This document shows, one piece after another, positions 12,413 to 24,337 of a stretch of 64,000 nucleotides of DNA (position 1 is its first letter; every line of letters starts with the position of its first letter). Under the pieces are notes generated by a model that was not told the DNA's origin, searched no databases, and was given only the letters and a program-made list of their open reading frames with translations. Location of the stretch: the NCBI GenBank assembly GCA_026874595.1, contig CM049307.1, forward strand, positions 2,071,579 through 2,135,578, given 5' to 3'. The translations under genes and the position numbers were made by a program. This DNA is from Sipunculus nudus (taxonomy: Eukaryota > Annelida > Sipuncula > Golfingiida > Sipunculidae).

Positions 12413-14384
12413 CAGGTCAAGGAGATTTAACATTTAACATGGCCTGTCAGTGACATTGTTTTCTGAAACAGGACAAAGGTAACCGCACAATGTGAAATAT
12501 GTGTTAATTGGTATTACTTTTCTGAATTTCAGGTTTTATGTGCACAGGACAAGGAATGACCACTAAGTCATAACTCTTGGGTTCTAGTTGGGTTCTAACT
12601 GTGGACTCCGATATCCAATATCTTAACCACCAATTATATCAAACCCTGATCATGCTGATGCTAGTTCAGGGATATTTCCCTCAGATAATGACTTGCAACA
12701 TGTCTGCATTACCCAATTGTCTACTGTCAATAAATGTTGAGCAAAAAATTCTAATTTCCAGTGTAAAAAAGTACAGATATATTGAAGATGATTTTTCAAT
12801 ATATTGATGTTCACTCTGTTTGCAGAGAAACCAGGGGACTTAAAAGCGTCTTTTCTGGCAGTACCTGGGAAACCTGACTTCTAAGTATTAATAAAATCAT
12901 GGCACTGTCCTTAATGGGAGCTCTTATCAGACAGCCTAGACTACCAGGTTTATTAAAATAACAAATCTAATTTAAATCAAAGACCAAACAAAAGTACAGC
13001 CATCCCAGGTTAAAAAGCTATGACAGTGAAATTTGGTGCGAGCCCTGAAGGCTAGATAATAAAATGGAAACTTCAAGGTTTAAATCAACAAAATGTTAAA
13101 CAATGCTGATTAGGAAACCAAACATAGTCAGGGAATTTTAATCTCATGATTAACTGCAGTAACTACATATTTATTCATATCATACAGTGAAAATCAAACT
13201 GGCTCCATATTAATAATACCATCTTCCATTATCCTACAGTTACTTAGAATAAATTAAAAAGGGAGGCCATCTTGTTGCAAAACTCCTTCATTAGGTATAA
13301 AAAAGAAATATTTACTATGAATTTAACCTCAATAGTTATAAATTACATGTTATTTGTTATACTAATGTTATTTGTGTTATTTTTATATATTTTTCTTGTG
13401 ACAGCTTAACAGTAACCCGCTATGCCGATGAACTTTAATATATGATGTCGATCTGGGCAAGATTTGAATTTCTCATTTTTACTTATCTGTGCTAAAAATA
13501 TATTTTGAAGACTTTTGTTATGGCTTGCTATACTTGAAGCAAAATATGATACGTATCAATATGTCATATTAAGCTTAGCTTTATTTTGTTCTTTATATTA
13601 GAACAATTTTTACTGCAATAAAACTTTCTTGCTTAAAAAATATTTAAAAATTCTACCTAAATAACCTGCTCACATCATGAAGCTTGATATAAAACTCATT
13701 TATTTTGCTGAAATCAACACATTTAAGATTTTTTTTACTGAGTTTGATCTTCCATGCAGCCAGCCAACATCACATCAGTAGCCATGGTTACAAGCTTGTA
13801 CTATGTATGAATATAAGCACACAATGTATACTTGCTAAATTAAAATTTCAGGAAGGCCATGCATATCAAGTTCATTCTGTGGTACATATAATATCGATAC
13901 TAACTGAAACAACTACCTGGCACTAATGAAAAAGTAAAAAGCTTGTATATTTTCATATGATACTTCCTTTTCATGATTATTTGAAATAGCCATTTTTTTA
14001 GAGAGCTGAAACAAAGCCTAGGACTATCAAACTGCAGAAATTATTTTCCTATTGAAACCAAAATTTATGATCTTAAAAATAGCATCATGCACTAAATCTA
14101 AGTGGAGTGTGGTGTTATGGGATTTTCATGTTAAATATGGAAGTGGTATCCTGAGATCTTGGTTATATATGATATTTTTATGAGACACTTTATGTTATGG
14201 AAAACAAGATGCAGATGAAAGTATTAAAACCAAATAAATTTGTTTACTGAAACCAATCTAGAAATAAACTGGTGGTCTATCGGGGATTTTCAATCATAAT
14301 CTCAGGACACTAAGAAAATGACATGCAGATTTAAGGAGGCTGACCCCCAACCCTTGGATAGAAAGCCCAGGCTGGTTACATGAT
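12413..14384. other. Gap: AT-rich single-copy DNA, no gene seen
   Basis: Nothing recognisable: no repeat array, no element ends and no convincing frame. Short open frames at 12577-12807 and 13705-13926 are within chance expectation and have no coding-like composition. Confidence 0.5.
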
Positions 14385-16712
14385 CAGCAGCTGATGTCAG
14401 GGCATCTCTCTTACTACCTGGACATGATCAGCAGCTGGTGTCAGGGCATCTCTCTTACTACCTGGACATGATCAGCAGCTGGTGTCAGGGCATCTCTCTT
14501 ACTACCTGGACATGATCAGCAGCTGGTGTCAGGGCATCTCTCTTACTACCTGGACATGATCAGCAGCTGGTGTCAGGGCATCTCTCTTACTACCTGGACA
14601 TGATCAGCAGCTGGTGTCAGGGCATCTCTCTTACTACCTGGACACGATCAGCAGCTGGTGTCAGGCATCTCTCTTACTACCTGGACATGATCAGCAGCTG
14701 GTGTCAGGGCATCTCTCTTACTAACTGGACATAATCAGCAGCTGATGTCAGGGCATCTCTCTTACTACCTGGACATAATCAGCAGCTGATGTCAGGGCAT
14801 CTCTCTTACTTCCTGGACATGATCAGCAGCTGATGTCAGGGCATCTCTCTTACTACCTGGACATGAACAGCACCTGAAGTCAGGGCATCTCTCTTACTAC
14901 CTGGACATGAACAGCACCTGAAGTCAGGGCATCTCTCTTACTACCTGGACATGATTAGCAGCTGGTGTCAGGGCATCTCTCTTACTACCTGGACATGATC
15001 AGCAGCTGGTGTCAGGGCATCGCTCTTACTACCTGGACATGATCAGCAGCTGGTGTCAGGGCATCTCTCTTACTACCTGGACACAATCAGCAGCTGGTGT
15101 CAGGGCATCTCTCTTACTACCTGGACATGATCAGCAGCTGATGTCAGGGCATCTCTCTTACTACCTGGACATGATCAGCAGCTGGTGTCAGGGCATCTCT
15201 CTTACTACCTGGACATGATCAGCAGCTGATGTCAGGGCATCTCTCTTACTACCTGGACATGATCAGCAGCTGATGTCAGGGCATCTCTCTTACTACCTGG
15301 ACATGATCAGCAGCTGATGTCAGTGCATCTCTCTTACTACCTGGACATGATCAGCAGCTGGTGTCAGGGTATCTCTCTTACTACCTGGACATAATCAGCA
15401 GCTGATGTCAGGGCATATCTCTTACTACCTGGACATGAACAGCAGCTGGTGTCAGGGCATCTCTCTTACTTCCTGGACATGAACAGCAGCTGGTGTCAGG
15501 GCATCTCTCTTACTACCTGGACACAACCAGCAGCTGATGTCAGGGCATCTCTCTTACTACCTGGACATGATCAGCAGCTGAAGTCAGGGCATCTCTCTTA
15601 CTACCTGGACACAATCAGCAGCTGAAGTCAGGGCATCTCTCTTACTTCCTGGACATGAACAGCAGCTGAAGTCAGGGCATCTCTCTTACTACCTGGACAC
15701 AATCAGCAGCTGATGTCAGGGCATCTCTCTTACTACCTGGACATGAACAGCAGCTGAAGTCAGGGCATCTCTCTTACTACCTGGACATGTTCAGCAGCTG
15801 GTGTCAGGGCATCTCTTTTACTACCTGGACATGTTCAGCAGCTGGTGTCAGGGCATCTCTCTTACTACCTGGACATGATCAGCAGCTGAAGTCAGGGCAT
15901 CTCTCTTACTTCCTGGACATGAACAGCAGCTGAAGTCAGGGCATCTCTCTTACTACCTGGACATGAACAGCAGCTGAAGTCAGGGCATCTCTCTTACTTC
16001 CTGGACATGAACAGCAGCTGGTGTCAGGGCATCTCTCTTACTACCTGGACATGATCAGCAGCTGATGTCAGGGCATCTCTCTTACTACCTGGACATGTTC
16101 AGCAGCTGGTGTCAGGGCATCTCTCTTACTACCTGGACATGATCAGCAGCTGAAGTCAGGGCATCTCTCTTACTACCTGGACATGTTCAGCAGCTGGTGT
16201 CAGGGCATCTCTCTTACTACCTGGACATGAACAGCAGCTGAAGTCAGGGCATCTCTCTTACTTCCTGGACATGAACAGCAGCTGGTGTCAGGGCATCTCT
16301 CTTACTACCTGGACATGATCAGCAGCTGATGTCAGGGCATCTCTCTTACTACCTGGACATGTTCAGCAGCTGGTGTCAGGGCATCTCTCTTACTACCTGG
16401 ACATGATCAGCAGCTGAAGTCAGTGCATCTCTCTTATTACCTGGACATATTCAGCAGCTGGTGTCAGGGCATCTCTCTTACTACCTGGACATGAACAGCA
16501 GCTGAAGTCAGGGCATCTCTCTTACTTCCTGGACATGATCAGCAGCTGGTGTCAGGGCATCTCTCTTACTACCTGGACATGATCAGCAGCTGGTGTCAGG
16601 GCATCTCTCTTACTACCTGGATATGAACAGCAGCTGAAGTCAGGGCATCTCTCTTATTTCCTGGACATGTTCAGCAGCTGATGCCTGGGCATCCCTCTTA
16701 CTACCTGGACTT
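14385..16712. repeat. 44-bp minisatellite, about 53 units
   Basis: The unit is ctggacatgatcagcagctg, gtgtcagggcatctctctta, ctac. The period is 44 bp. Variant positions are the dinucleotide after catg (atc/aac/ttc), the triplet after cagctg (gtg/atg/aag before tc), and tacctgg versus ttcctgg. The first third is nearly uniform; the last third shows an ordered mixture of variants. Because 44 is not a multiple of three, frames cycle through the unit; the 69-codon frame at 15009-15218 is a shadow. Confidence 0.96.
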
Positions 16713-17191
16713 AAGTAATGCTGCATCCCAGCATCCTTCTCAGCAGGAATATGGAAACCTCCTACTGTCACTGTTATACCTCTCACCATACAAACAGGTA
16801 TAACTATCAAATAAATCAACCTTGACCTCCCTTTTTTAAATGTAAAATTGTTCATTGGCCTGTGCTATATATCATAATTAGCATAATTTCACCAAAACAT
16901 TGCAGTATGTAATCCTTCATCATATTCATTACCATCCTATTTCCTGGGATTAGATATAAATAAATTAATAGTATTGTTAACAATAATATAATGGATGAGT
17001 ATCTTTATTTACTGTGGCTGTATGATTCATAGATGACAGTGGAAAATTATTCTTATAGTTGGTCCCTATATCTTACAGGTTTTAAAACAGGAATGAACAT
17101 TCATCAATGGGTTTTATTTTAAGTTTACATATTTTAATAAATGTTACTATATCATGACCACTGAACTCGCCTTATACATGATGAATCAACT
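16713..17191. other. Gap between two minisatellites
   Basis: AT-rich sequence with no gene or repeat recognised. Confidence 0.5.
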
Positions 17192-18269
17192 GAGTGATCT
17201 ACCTGAAGAACCATTGACCTAGCTCACAAAACCTGAGGAATCAACCTGAAGAACCAACAATGACCTAGCTCACAAAACCTGAGGTATCAACCGAAAGAAC
17301 CAACAATGACCTAGCTCACAAAACCTGAGGAATCAACCTGTAGAACAAACATTGATCTAGCTCACAAAACCTGAGGAATCAACCTGAAGAACCAACAATG
17401 ACCTAGCTCACAAAACCTGAGGAATCAACCTGAAGAACCAATAATGACCTAGCTTACAAAACCTGAGGAATCAGCCTACATAACCAACATTGAACTAGCT
17501 CACAAAACCTGAGGAATCAACCTTAAGAACCAACAATGACCTAGCTCACAAAACCTGAGGAATCAACCTGAAGAACCATCATTGATCTAGCTCACAAAAC
17601 CTGAGGAATCAACCTGAAGAACCAATAATGACCTAGCTCACAAAACCTGAGGAATCAACCTGAAGAACCAACATTGATCTAGCTCACAAAACCTGAGGAA
17701 TCAACCTGAAGAACCAACATTGATCTAGCTCACAAACCTAAGGAATCAACCTGAAGAACTAACAATGACCTAGCTCACAAAACCTGAGGAATCAACCTGA
17801 AGAACCAACATTGATCTAGCTCACAAACCTAAGGAATCAACCTGAAGAACTAACAATGACCTAGCTCACAAAACCTGAGGAATCAACCTGAAGAACCAAC
17901 ATTGATCTAGCTCACAAAACCTGAGGAATCAACCTGAAGAACCAACATTGATCTAGCTCACAAACCTGAGGAATCAACCTGAAGAACCAACAATGACCTA
18001 GCTCACAAAACCTGAGGAATCAACCTGAAGAACCGACATTGATCTAGCTCACAAAACCTGAGGAATCAACCTGAAGAACCAACACTGACCTAGCTCACAA
18101 AACCTGAGGAATCAACCTGAAGAACCAATAATGACCTAGCTCACAAAACCTGAGTAATCAACCTGAAGACCCAACATTGATCTAGCTCACAAAACTTGAG
18201 GAATCAACCTGAAGAACCAACATTGATCTAGCTAAAAAAACCTGAGGAATCAACCTGAAGAACCAATGG
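17192..18269. repeat. 46-bp minisatellite, about 23 units
   Basis: The unit is ctcacaaaacctgaggaatc, aacctgaagaaccaacaatg, acctag. The main variants are aacattgatctag versus aacaatgacctag, and cacaaacctaagg versus cacaaaacctgagg. The pair of variants acaaacctaagg with gaactaacaatg recurs twice, at about 17735 and 17825, suggesting local duplication of a few units at a time. Confidence 0.95.
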
Positions 18270-18752
18270 TAACCTCAAAAGCCCCAAGGATTCAAAGATA
18301 GGAAACAGAAGGAATTCTGGCAAACAGGAATACAAGACCATACAAAATTATTTGAAACTAGAATATGGGCAGATGACAAGCACCTATATGTATCCACTGA
18401 ATCACAGGCAATTGCATTAGTGAGACACAGAAAATGTCTCCTGAAGTGCCAGTCCTCAATTTTTAAGGTATCAGAGATGATATAGTGCCACAAGATGCAT
18501 GTGCAGATGAAACCAAAAAAACAATTGTAGGTGGCACAAAATAAAGCTATATAAGATCTTTGGACAGGCAAAACTTAAGGCTGATACATGACACCATGCA
18601 CTCCTGAGATGAGTATGATTTGAACAAAATATAGATACGCAGATGGACAGAATGTGTAGGAGGTGCCACATATCTTACATATGAGATAAAATGCCATCAT
18701 AGATCTATAGTCATGCACAGTTTCAGGTAGATATAGTAAACCACTTCTTAGA
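18270..18752. other. Gap with diverged ~120-bp units
   Basis: No gene is seen. Two weak copies of a unit also found at 30364-30735 can be read (attgtaggtggcacaaaata near 18525 and gtaggaggtgccacatatct near 18657). The overlapping minus-strand frames of 65-98 codons have no coding signature and I leave them out. Confidence 0.45.
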
Positions 18753-19348
18753 ACAAGTGACCCATAGGTCATGACACTCAGCCGACTGACATGTTGATAA
18801 TATGTCCTTGCACAGACAACTAATTAAGATAGGTGGCATCATTGTTTATGCATATTAGCTTAAGTTCATCCAGACCCATAAGCACAATAAATTTGATGAC
18901 AATCCAACCAGCCTTTCATGAGGAATCAGGTGATTTGTGTGTATTTTGCATTATTTCTGGGGTGCTCAAACATAGCCCAAAACTCTGAGAATATAGGACA
19001 CTGTGACCCAATTTCAAGTTTCTGGGGATAACTTTTGAGGAACTCTCAGGATGTCAAGTTAGAAGATTCTGCACCCAATGGTTATGATTTGTGCCCTACT
19101 TTGGTATCAAATTTTCAATTATTCTGGAGGGTACTTCTGAGCCTCATAGCTTGACAATATGGGTGACAGTGACCTAATTTCAGGTTTCGAAGGACAATTG
19201 TTATGGACCTCTCTGGATGTAAAGTGAGAAGATTCCAGGTCCAGCAGTTACGATTTGTGCCTTGTTAACAGACAGACGCCGGATGGCTGGATGGACAACA
19301 GACTAAGAGTGATCGCTAAAGCTCAGATGACTTACACTCAACTGAGCT
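18753..19348 (+). mobile_element. Short member of the element D family
   Basis: The head is aacaagtgacccataggtca followed by tgacactcagcc; the tail is agctcagatgacttacactc followed by aactgagct. The interior holds about one and a half copies of the element D core (ttattctggagggtacttct, gatttgtgccttgttaacag, gacagacgccggatggctgg). It is a deletion derivative of the same family as 10503-12412. Confidence 0.7.
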
Positions 19349-20181
19349 ATAAATGCATGGATGTATTCTAGGAATACTTGATTACAGGTGGTGTCATGAG
19401 TCATGTTTATGAGAAAGCTATCCATAATGGATGGACAAGCTAAATTTCAGGTCGATACATTGAACACACTCCAGAGATATAATTGATTTTTCACCTAAAG
19501 CAGGCAGATGGATGGACACATACAGAAATGATTGCAGATGGTACCATCAGTCTTGAGTATGAGTTAAAGGTATCCAAGATCAATGGACATGCACAATTTC
19601 AGCCCAAGACATCAAACCAAAATATGTGCTATTACCACTATAGAAAGTTGAAAATATGAACATTGTGAGGACTGTAAAAGGTACCACAAATCATTATAAA
19701 GCACCAGTTCACATGTAATCCAATCATTATGTCAGGTTTCAGAAATATCTGTCCAAGGGTCTCAGTGAAGAACTCTGTTTCAGTGGATACAATAACCTGA
19801 CACTCTGCTGATTGATAAGTGGTCTATATGGGGGGCTGTACCACTCTACAGGTAAATCAGGTTAAAATTGTCTGTGGAAAATGGACTGAGCCAATTCATC
19901 ATCATAGGTGTGATTGGCTGTCCTGTCACAGCATGTATTCCCCTGTGTTTATCTGATCAAGAATGCTAAAGCTCCATCTCATTATCACTGACCAATCCCT
20001 GGAGACACACCCATCCGATAAATACCTTAATCAAGCCTGCATACACTAGAATTAATTAAAACCTGGCAGGTGACACACATCAGACAGCCTAATACATAGT
20101 ATGGGTAGCAGGTCAGCAATTATATCTATTCATATTGACATTCAAGGTAAATGTGACCCTAACAAATAGCTGTCCAATTTA
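19349..20181. other. Gap with two more diverged ~120-bp units
   Basis: Units starting acaggtggtgtcatgagtca (about 19386) and gcagatggtaccatcagtct (about 19537) both continue to caatttcag-like words. After about 19760 the sequence is single copy, with no gene recognised. Confidence 0.4.
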
Positions 20182-20486
20182 TGTTATTTAGTCAAGTATG
20201 TTCCATCTTCACACAAAGTGATGGGCTCTATGCTGGTCAGGTTCTGGGCCTGAGTGATACAGGTGCTGTAGTTAACCATGAACAGTTATCTAGTCAAGTA
20301 TGTTCCATCTACACACAAAGTGATGGGTTCTATGCTGGTCAGGTTCTGGGCCTGAGTGATACAGGTGCTGTAGTTAACCATGAAAAGTTATCTAGTCAAG
20401 TATGTTCCATCTACACACAAAGTGATGGGCTCTTTCAGTCAGCTGAGCTAAAACTGAAGTTGGTTTCACCAGTCTTCCACAACTGA
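20182..20486 (+). repeat. 102-bp repeat, ~2.5 units, open in one frame
   Basis: tagtcaagtatgttccatct recurs at 20189, 20291 and 20393, an exact 102-bp period, so each unit encodes the same 34 residues in the frame running from 20181 to 20486. The third copy is cut after gatgggctcttt by cagtcagctgagcta, the tail word of the mobile element families. The frame therefore looks like a by-product of a duplicated element interior rather than a gene. No signal peptide, domain or splice context is evident. Confidence 0.75.
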
Positions 20487-22018
20487 AAGGGCTGTCCATG
20501 ATCAATAAGCTTACCAAATTTCAGAAAGATCCATGTAATCATTACTGATATATCTTATCTAAAGTATTATTTTACACATCAAAAGCCCAAAATGTTAAAA
20601 TTTTGCAACTGTGTCTTCAATTGCATGGTTGTCCCAATCTTGTTCAGATTTTACAAGACAACAATGTAATGTTTGTAAATGATGCATACTGATTTATTTT
20701 TTGGTTGAACCAAAATTTTTGTTTTGCTTTATAGATCATTACCAAAAGTCTGATTTTAAGCGACAAAAACACACACTGAAAAATCTGTGTAATTTGCAGA
20801 GTACATGTCATAGTGACTTAATTTGTTACATGGAAGGAGACTTACCAAGGACCTGCTTGGAAATTAAGAAAGAAGTTTCCAGGTAAACTTTTTTAATGAT
20901 TTGTGCCCTGTTAATGGCTAGCTGGATGGCAGACAGACTAAGGGTCTGCCCCCTGACCTGTGGTCACATACTAGGATATTCAGTATATTCCCAGAACAGA
21001 ACCAGGGCACCTCTTTTCCAATGAATATTCAGCAAATGTTTACCATACACTTGCTGACAAATTCTTTATTCAACAGTGATTGATCAGGCAGCTGTGAGCA
21101 ACAACTTTAATTAGGGAGACTGTAGCGAGAGAAGTCAGCCAGTACTCCAAAAGACTCCAATGAGTCAAGCATCACTGAATGTGATTTATCATGTTCTGGC
21201 TAGGTGGGTCACTGACAATTGATCCCCTTACTTTACATTAAAAGGCTTACAAAAAAAAATCCCCAGCAAAAAAATCCTTGCAATGGATTAGATGCCAAAT
21301 GAATAATAAAGTTCACAGCAGACCAGTTAAAATCAAAGAGAATGGTTAAGAAAACAACCTGATCAATGTGGAGCTGTGTTCTAAGAATACATGAACTACA
21401 GCCTTACTCAGGCTGCAGGCCTGTCAGAGAGCTGTTAATTGTGATGTATTATAATATGGTCAAACATTCATTCTCCAAGCTCAATCAACTGGCCAAGGAC
21501 CTCTACATCCACTAGTGTACTGCTAATGGGTTGCAGGAAACATCACATGAATGCATTCCCTTCAAGCAGTAATATAGTGCTGCTTTGGTTGTACACTATA
21601 CACTATCAAAGAAGTTGTAAAAACAACAAGAATACACAGGCAAAGCAGAGCAGGAAGGAAAAGTGTAAAACCAATTATGATCAAGACTTACAATACTGGT
21701 GATATTTGTCAGACAATAAATCCAATTTACCATTAATTAGCTTTCTGCATGGATTTCTTATTTTCTATAAATGAGGACAGGAATAACACAGCAATCATTT
21801 TATCAGACTGTAGTTCTGGGATTGTCAGTGTTTGTGATTTTCAATGGTTAGAGGGACGTACACATCTTCAGCAGTTAATGTTCACTGGCTTTGCACCAGC
21901 GATAACCTGCCCTAATCTGATTGGTTCTGCAGATAAACAAGACTATTTCTCCTCTGATGCTTGTCATTTGTTAGACATATTACATCCAGGAAATGTCAGC
22001 CATTCTCATAATATATAT
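20487..22018. other. Gap: no gene supported
   Basis: Mostly single copy. A weak element end (cctgttaatggctagctgga) lies near 20908. A 97-codon plus-strand frame at 21749-22042 starts in unique DNA but has no recognisable domain and runs into the duplicated segment at 22019. I do not call it a gene. Confidence 0.4.
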
Positions 22019-23422
22019 TCTTCAAACTCTGATAACCTCTGAGAAAGTGTTTTTTTTTTTACACAGTTATGGGACACTTATTTTGCTTCACCTTGGCAAC
22101 GAATCCAGTAAAGCAGATATATTCATAACATTCACTGACTTTTAGTCCCGTGTTTATTGAACAAATCCCCAAAGACAGCATTCTATTGTACATATATCAA
22201 ATCTGACTGAACCCAATAACCATTCACAGTGAGTGAATTCTATATGGAGAGCAATTACAGCTGAGTACTATACCATATGTATGAAAAACTGATAGCATAT
22301 ACCACCTTCATTTTGATATAGATCAATGAGACCTCATTCAGCCTCTTTTGGACATTTTCCTATGGTCTGTTCACCCTCTGTAGTTTCTGAGAGATAGCAC
22401 TGAGAGACTTTTTGCAAAATTTTCTAAAAACAGAATCAAAGAATGTATGGGAAAGTATGGAAAACTGACCCTCAAGGTCAAACAGTGTTCCTGGACTTCA
22501 CAATGATTTATTATATGGATATATCACAGAGCCATGGTAACCAATACCAAATATAGATATATCACAGAGCCATGGTAATCAATACCAAATATGGATATAT
22601 CATAGAGCCATGGTAATCAACACAAAATATATATATATATCACAGAGCCATGGTAATCAATACCAAATATGGATATATCACAGAGCCATGGTTATCAACA
22701 TCAAATATGGATATATCACTTCTTCAAACTCTGATAACCTCTGAGAAAGTGGTTTTTTTTACACAGTTATGGGACACTTATTTTGCTTCACCTTGGCAAC
22801 GAATCCAGTAAAGCAGATATATTTATAACATTCACTGACTTTTAGTCCGGTGTTTATTGAACAAATCCCCAAAGACAGCATTCTATTGTACATATATCAA
22901 ATCTGACTGAACCCAATAACCATTCACAGTGAGTGAATTCTATATGGAGAGCAATTACAGCTGGGTACTATACCATATGTATGATCCAGTTAAATACTAA
23001 TAGCATATACCACGTTCATTTGGATATAGATCAATGAGACCTCATTCAGCCTCTTTTGGACATTTTCCTATGGTCTGTTCACCCTCTGTAGTTTCTGAGA
23101 GATGGCACTGAGAGACTTTTTGCAAAATTTTCTAAAAACAGTATCAAAGAATGTATGGGAAAGTATGGAAAACTGACCCTCAAGGTCAAACAGTGTTCCT
23201 GGACTTCACAATGATTTATTATCTGGATATATCACAGAGCCATGGTAACCAATACCAAATATAAATATATCACAGAGCCATGGTAATCAATACCAAATAT
23301 GGATATATCATAGAGCCATGGTAATCAACACAAAATATATATATATATCACAGAGCCATGGTAATCAATACCAAATATGGATATATCACAGAGCCATGGT
23401 TATCAACATCAAATATGTATAT
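22019..23422. repeat. 702-bp tandem duplication
   Basis: ttcaaactctgataacctct occurs at 22021 and 22723. The following ~500 bp match almost perfectly, including cttcaccttggcaacgaatc and ttctaaaaacagaatcaaag. Differences are few: the length of a T run, one small insertion (atccagttaaatact near 22985) and scattered substitutions, so the duplication is fairly recent. Each copy ends in a block of the 38-bp minisatellite. Confidence 0.92.
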
Positions 23423-23830
23423 ATCACAGAGCCATGGTTATCAACATCAAATATGAATATATCACAGAGCCATGGTAATCAATACCAAATATAGATATAT
23501 CATAGAGCCATGGTAATCAACATCAAATACAGATATATCACAGAGCCATGGTAATCAATACCAAATATAGATATATAACAGAGCCATGGTAATCAATACC
23601 AAATATAGAGCCATGGTAATCAACACCAAATACAGAAATATCACAGAGCCATGGTAATCAATACCAAATATGGATATATCACAGAGACATGGTAATCAAC
23701 ACCAAAGATGGATCTACCACAGAGCCATAGTAAAAAAATACCAAATATAGATATATCACAGAGCCGTGGTTATCAACATCAAATATGGATATATCACAGA
23801 GTCATGTTCATCAACACCAAATATGATTGA
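23222..23830. repeat. 38-bp minisatellite, about 16 units (with an earlier block at 22516-22717)
   Basis: The unit is gatatatcacagagccatgg, taatcaataccaaatatg. The first block, inside the left duplicate, has about 5.3 units. The second, in the right duplicate, begins with the same five variants and then continues for about 10 more. The variant atatatatatatcacagagc appears at the same place in both blocks. Confidence 0.92.
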
Positions 23831-24337
23831 CAGTTGCCGGTACTTTTTTCCAGGTTTCACCAAAGTTTCTTTTACAGACTGAAAAGGAGGCAGAATCAAT
23901 ATTTATATAATAAAAATATTAAGAGCCAGATACATGTGGACTTGGTGTTTGGCTTGAGCTGGTAAATTATTTCCAATATCTACATTTTAAACTGAAGATC
24001 CCAATGCAACAAATCATACATATTTAAAGGAGTGTTGCAAATTAAAATACTGTATTATTTACAACCGATTTATGTAAAACACTTATTCAGAAGTTTACCT
24101 ATTAATCCGAATTTACCAGTTAACACAGTAAAAGTTCACTGTTAGCTCCCTTGTAGGTTTGGTTAAAATGCCTCAAATTAATACTCAAACCACTGGCCTT
24201 CACATACCATAACCCTCCATATAATTCATGAACGTACTATATATGGCATTCTGCAGTTTATTTGATGTGGTCAATGAATGTGTCATCTTCTATGAGTATG
24301 AATTATCAACCAAATGCATGGATTAAATAAAAGTGTA
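23831..24337. other. Gap: single-copy AT-rich DNA
   Basis: No gene, array or element end recognised. Confidence 0.5.

Noticed and set aside
15009-15218. 69-codon frame in the 44-bp array as a repeat protein
   Set aside because: A 44-bp period cycles all three frames, so the frame is open only because no stop happens to occur in the unit.
21749-22042. 97-codon plus-strand frame
   Set aside because: It ends inside the duplicated segment, has no recognised domain, and the duplicate does not preserve a matching frame start.
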